Assembly: GCA_016288155.1 (NCBI GenBank)
Contig: JAEEYP010000027.1
Location: 1 to 45,553 of the forward strand
Length of the DNA stretch: 45,553 bases
Direction: 5' to 3'
DNA from: Clostridiales bacterium
GTDB lineage: Bacteria > Bacillota > Clostridia > Oscillospirales > CAG-272
Part shown: positions 42,738 through 45,553 of the stretch, in pieces
How the letters are laid out: each line of letters begins with the position of its first letter
Position numbering within the stretch: position 1 is the stretch's first letter
Notes under the pieces: generated by a model
What the model was told of the DNA's origin: nothing
Databases searched by the model: none
The model's input: the letters and a program-made list of their open reading frames with translations, nothing else
Translations under genes and position numbers: made by a program

Positions 42738-42769
42738 GAATAATTTATAAATTTATTAATAAACTATTC
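42738..42769. promoter_or_regulatory. AT-rich imperfect palindrome before murC
   Basis: A 32-base near-palindrome, beginning GAATAATTTAT and ending AATAAACTATTC, in a strikingly AT-rich island of a GC-rich sequence, between divergent spoVG and murC. It starts 60 bases before the murC ATG. It may be an operator or the promoter region; no clear -35/-10 pair is visible. Confidence 0.55.
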
Positions 42770-42797
42770 AGCAGAAAAAATGTATGGGGGATAAATC

Positions 42798-44213
42798 ATG
42801 TCGCTTCCCAACACGCATTTCGGTCCCGAACGGTTAGGCGCCATGCTCTCCGAGCCGCGCCGGATCTTTTTCGCAGGCATCGGCGGCGTCAGCATGTGCT
42901 CGCTCGCCCACATCTCTCACCTGCGCGGGCACGCGGTCTCCGGTTACGACCGGACGGCGTCCCCGCTGACGCGGCAGCTGGAAGAGCTCGGGATCCCCGT
43001 CTGGTACGACGCCGACGCGTCGCACGTCCGGGACGCGGAACTGCTCGTCTACACCGTCGCCATCCCCGCTTCCCTGCCGGAGTACGCGGAGGCCGTCCGG
43101 CGCGGCATCCCCGTCGTCTCCCGCGCGGACTATCTCGGCTACGTCATGACCGGCTACCGCAAACGGATCGGCGTCAGCGGCACGCACGGCAAGAGCACGA
43201 CGACCGCCATGCTGGAGCAGATCTTCCGCCTTGCCGGACTCGATCCGACCGTGAGCTGCGGCGCGCCGCTCAAGGATGCGGGGGGGCGCTGCGACCGCAT
43301 CGGCGGCGAAGAGCATTTCATCTTCGAGGCGTGCGAATATATGGATTCGTTCCTCGATTTCTATCCGACGGACGTGATCGTATTGAACATCGAGCTCGAT
43401 CACCTCGACTATTTCCGCGGCATCGAGCAGATCGAGGCGTCCTTCGGCGCGTTCATGGCGCGCACGGGGAGCGGCGGACGGGTCTTCCTCAATCTGGGCG
43501 ACGACAACGTCATGCGCGCCGCCCAGGGATATCCGGGTACCGCCGTGACCTTCGGCGTCGAGAACGACCGCGCGGATTACAAGGCGGACGAGATCACCTT
43601 CACGCACGGCATGGCGTCCTTCACGCTCTTTCGTCACGGGGAGGCGCTCTGCCGCATCCATCTGCGCGTGCCGGGCGCGCACAACATCTGCGACGCGCTC
43701 GCCGCGAGCGCCGCCGCCGTGGAGAACGGCGTCGACCCGCGCGCCGTTGCCGAGGCCCTGGCAGGTTTTGAGGGCGCGTCCCGCCGCATGGACCGCACCG
43801 GCGTCACGCCGGAGGGCGCGGCCGTCTACGACGACTACGCGCACCATCCGACGGAGATCCACTCCACCATCCAGGCCGCCGCCGGGATGGATTTCAAGCG
43901 GGTCGTCCTCGTCTTCCAGCCGCACACCTACTCGCGCACGAAGGCGCTGTTCGGAGATTTCGCCGCCGCGCTCGCCGATCCGGCGCTGACGGAGGTCATC
44001 CTGACCGACATCTACCCCGCGCGGGAAACGGACACGCGCGGCATGTCCTCCGAGCTCCTCGCGGACGCCGTCCGCGTCCGGGGCGGGCGCTGCCGCGCCC
44101 TCCATTCCCTGCCGGAGATCGCGGACGCGCTGCGCGCCGCGTACGGGAAGGACGACATGATCCTCGTCATGGGCGCGGGCGACGTGAACGCGCTCTGCCC
44201 GCTCCTGCTCTGA
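42798..44213 (+). CDS. murC: UDP-N-acetylmuramate--L-alanine ligase
   Basis: 471-residue Mur ligase that adds the first L-Ala to UDP-MurNAc, in the cytoplasm. IFFAGIGGVSMCSLAHI is the N-terminal nucleotide-binding loop, GVSGTHGKSTTTAM the P-loop, EACEYMDSFLDFYP and NIELDHLDYF the metal region, VYDDYAHHPTEI and FQPHTYSRTK the C-terminal signatures of MurC. Ribosome site GGGGGA. Single gene with its own terminator. murE sits 27 kb away on the other strand. Confidence 0.96.
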   Translation: MSLPNTHFGPERLGAMLSEPRRIFFAGIGGVSMCSLAHISHLRGHAVSGYDRTASPLTRQLEELGIPVWYDADASHVRDAELLVYTVAIPASLPEYAEAVRRGIPVVSRADYLGYVMTGYRKRIGVSGTHGKSTTTAMLEQIFRLAGLDPTVSCGAPLKDAGGRCDRIGGEEHFIFEACEYMDSFLDFYPTDVIVLNIELDHLDYFRGIEQIEASFGAFMARTGSGGRVFLNLGDDNVMRAAQGYPGTAVTFGVENDRADYKADEITFTHGMASFTLFRHGEALCRIHLRVPGAHNICDALAASAAAVENGVDPRAVAEALAGFEGASRRMDRTGVTPEGAAVYDDYAHHPTEIHSTIQAAAGMDFKRVVLVFQPHTYSRTKALFGDFAAALADPALTEVILTDIYPARETDTRGMSSELLADAVRVRGGRCRALHSLPEIADALRAAYGKDDMILVMGAGDVNALCPLLL

Positions 44214-44224
44214 GTTTTCCGCAC

Positions 44225-44255
44225 CGCCCGCCGCCTGCCGCGGCGGGCGTTTTTT
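44225..44255 (+). terminator. Terminator of murC
   Basis: CGCCCGCCGC (44225-44234) pairs with GCGGCGGGCG (44240-44249), 5-base loop, six T's after. Confidence 0.95.
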
Positions 44256-44308
44256 GCGCGTTCCTGTTCGTTTTTTCACATCCGGGCGAAAAAACGGGCC
44301 GATCCGTG

Positions 44309-44337
44309 TTGACATCGCCTGTGAAATATGTTAAAAT
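44309..44337 (+). promoter_or_regulatory. promoter of the DeoR-family gene
   Basis: -35 TTGACA (44309-44314), 17-base spacer, -10 TAAAAT (44332-44337). Confidence 0.88.
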
Positions 44338-44377
44338 AGAACATACGGATCATACGACGGCGGAGAGGAGGGATACC

Positions 44378-45160
44378 ATGTACAACGAACGGCGGGAGCG
44401 CATCCGCACGCTCCTTGAGGAAAAGCCCTTCGTCTCCCTGCGGGAGTTGGAGGAGATCTTTCCCGACGTCTCCGGCATGACGCTGCGGCGCGACATCGAA
44501 TACTTCGAGAAGGAAGGCGACGCGATCAAGGTGCGCGGCGGCGCGCGCTCGATGAAGTTCATCACCACCTCCCGCGACGATACGATCACCGCCCGCATGC
44601 GCGAGAACATCCCCTCCAAGGACCGCATCGCCCGCCGCGCGGCGGATTTCCTCGAGACCGGCTGCTCGATCTTCATCGATTCCGGCTCGACGCTCCAGCG
44701 CATCGTTCCCTACGTGCCGAACGACCGCTACACCTTCACGACGACGAATCCCGCCGCGGCGATCGAGCTGTCCCGGATCGGGCTGCCCGTCGTCAACATC
44801 GTCGGCGGAAAGCTCGACCGCGATTATCAGACGGTCACCGGCATGCACGCGATGCGGTTCCTCTCCGATATCAATATCGACATCGCGTTCCTCTCTCCCT
44901 CCGGTCTGTCGCTGCGCAGCGGCTTCACCGGCGGCAACTACAGCGAATGCGAGCTCAAGCGCGTCGTCGTTGAGAAGGCGCGGCTCGTGATCCTCCTCAT
45001 GGACGGCTCCAAGCTGAACAAGAGCCTGCCCTACACCTTCTGCCATCTGCATCAGGTACACATCATCATCACCGATACGCCGCTGCCGGACGACATCACC
45101 GCGGAAGCGAAATCGCACGGCGTCCGGATCCTCGACATCAGCCGCGAGGATCCCTCCTGA
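44378..45160 (+). CDS. DeoR/GlpR family transcriptional regulator
   Basis: 260-residue repressor. N-terminal winged helix (about 5-57): RRERIRTLLEEKPFVSLREL...VSGMTLRRDIEYFEKEGDAIKVRGGA, the DeoR signature. The C-terminal DeoRC sensor domain has SIFIDSGSTLQRI, VNIVGGKLD and VILLMDGSKLNK, which bind a phosphorylated sugar or a similar ligand in relatives. ATG at 44378 follows GAGAGGAGGG; the earlier in-frame start at 44306 is in the promoter. It stands 33 bases before the E2 gene, so it may regulate that locus. Confidence 0.9.
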   Translation: MYNERRERIRTLLEEKPFVSLRELEEIFPDVSGMTLRRDIEYFEKEGDAIKVRGGARSMKFITTSRDDTITARMRENIPSKDRIARRAADFLETGCSIFIDSGSTLQRIVPYVPNDRYTFTTTNPAAAIELSRIGLPVVNIVGGKLDRDYQTVTGMHAMRFLSDINIDIAFLSPSGLSLRSGFTGGNYSECELKRVVVEKARLVILLMDGSKLNKSLPYTFCHLHQVHIIITDTPLPDDITAEAKSHGVRILDISREDPS

Positions 45161-45193
45161 CCCCGAATTCCATAGGAAAGGAATGATATACAC

Positions 45194-45553
45194 TTGGCAC
45201 AGCCCGTAATCATGCCCCGTCAGGGGCAAAGCGTCGAGACCTGCATCATCACCGCCTGGCACAAAAAGCCGGGAGACACGGTCGCCATAGGCGACACGCT
45301 GTTCTCTTACGAGACGGATAAGTCCGCCTTCGACGAGACCGCGCAGGTCGCCGGCACGCTGCTCGCCGTCCTCGCGGCGGAGGGCGACGTCGTTCCCTGC
45401 CTCGATACCGTCTGCTACATCGGAGACGCCGGAGAGGATATCTCCGCGCTGACCTCCGCCGCGCCGGCAAAAGCCGCCGACGCGCCCGCCGAGGCGGCTC
45501 CCGCCGCACAGGCGGCTCCGGCAGCCGCAGAGGCTCCCGCCGCAGAGGCTCCC
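45194..45553 (+). CDS. Dihydrolipoyl acyltransferase (E2), N-terminal lipoyl domain (partial, runs off right edge)
   Basis: Only the first 120 codons are visible. A lipoyl domain (about 3-77) has PVIMPRQGQSVETC and FSYETDKSAFDE; Lys43 is the residue that would carry lipoic acid. It is followed by an Ala/Pro-rich flexible linker (from about 86), as in E2 subunits of pyruvate or acetoin dehydrogenase. Which 2-oxo acid is used cannot be told without the catalytic domain. The start is taken as TTG at 45194 (AGGAAAGGA upstream, somewhat far); a later in-frame ATG at 45212 would cut into the first strand. The stop of the DeoR gene is 33 bases before. Confidence 0.82.
   Translation, partial: MAQPVIMPRQGQSVETCIITAWHKKPGDTVAIGDTLFSYETDKSAFDETAQVAGTLLAVLAAEGDVVPCLDTVCYIGDAGEDISALTSAAPAKAADAPAEAAPAAQAAPAAAEAPAAEAP

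Overview
The window looks like a GC-rich, anaerobic member of the Bacillota (class Clostridia, probably a gut-type lineage). The reasons are an Rnf redox pump, a Spo0A and a SpoVG sporulation regulator, a tig-clpP-clpX operon, strong GGAGG ribosome sites and near-consensus sigma-A promoters, most with a 17-base spacer. The genus cannot be told from the sequence. Coordinates are within the window; both ends cut a gene (rnfG on the left, a lipoyl-domain E2 gene on the right).

Layout. 1-4137 (minus): rnfC, rnfD and a rnfG whose protein ends in a long Pro-Glu-Asn repeat. 4279-10680 (plus): two paralogous GH31 glycosidases and a DUF5703/GH95-like protein. 10640-11320: a 446-base non-coding stretch with a 148-base tandem repeat, then tRNA-Glu and tRNA-Met (minus). 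11431-14262: a sugar-type solute-binding lipoprotein (minus) and a membrane-anchored polysaccharide deacetylase (plus). 14289-19744 (minus): a four-gene cell-wall operon, asparagine synthase / ATP-grasp ligase / aspartate racemase / MurE-type ligase, which together read as a pathway for a D-aspartate/D-asparagine peptidoglycan branch. 19815-22622 (plus): DUF1836 regulator, NfeD-like protein and flotillin. 22800-24403 (plus): an autoregulated-looking TetR gene and a metallo-beta-lactamase-fold protein. 24407-25254 (minus): spo0A. 25379-27662 (plus): two paralogous SGNH esterases. 27684-30521 (minus): a sigma factor with a very long C-terminal extension, a Nudix hydrolase and a GNAT acetyltransferase. 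30575-31461 (minus): a 121-base tandem repeat, tRNA-Trp and rpsT. 31522-38710 (plus): an eight-gene run, apgM-like/proposed homoserine kinase, lepB, rbgA, rnhB, yraN-like, dipeptidase, thrC and a metallophosphoesterase. 38773-42277 (plus): tig, clpP, clpX. 42293-42619 (minus): spoVG. 42798-45553 (plus): murC, a DeoR regulator and the start of an E2 subunit.

The points most worth a second look are: (1) the asnH-like / D-Asp-ligase-like / racemase / MurE operon, where MurE has lost the DAP-reading Arg; (2) two unrelated tRNA loci that both carry, directly downstream, tandem repeats built from a near-copy of their own tRNA 3' T-arm plus hairpins; (3) the roughly 38-unit Pro-Glu-Asn tail of RnfG; (4) the sigma factor with a ~380-residue C-terminal extension; and (5) promoters whose spacer is a palindrome just upstream of the regulator gene they drive.
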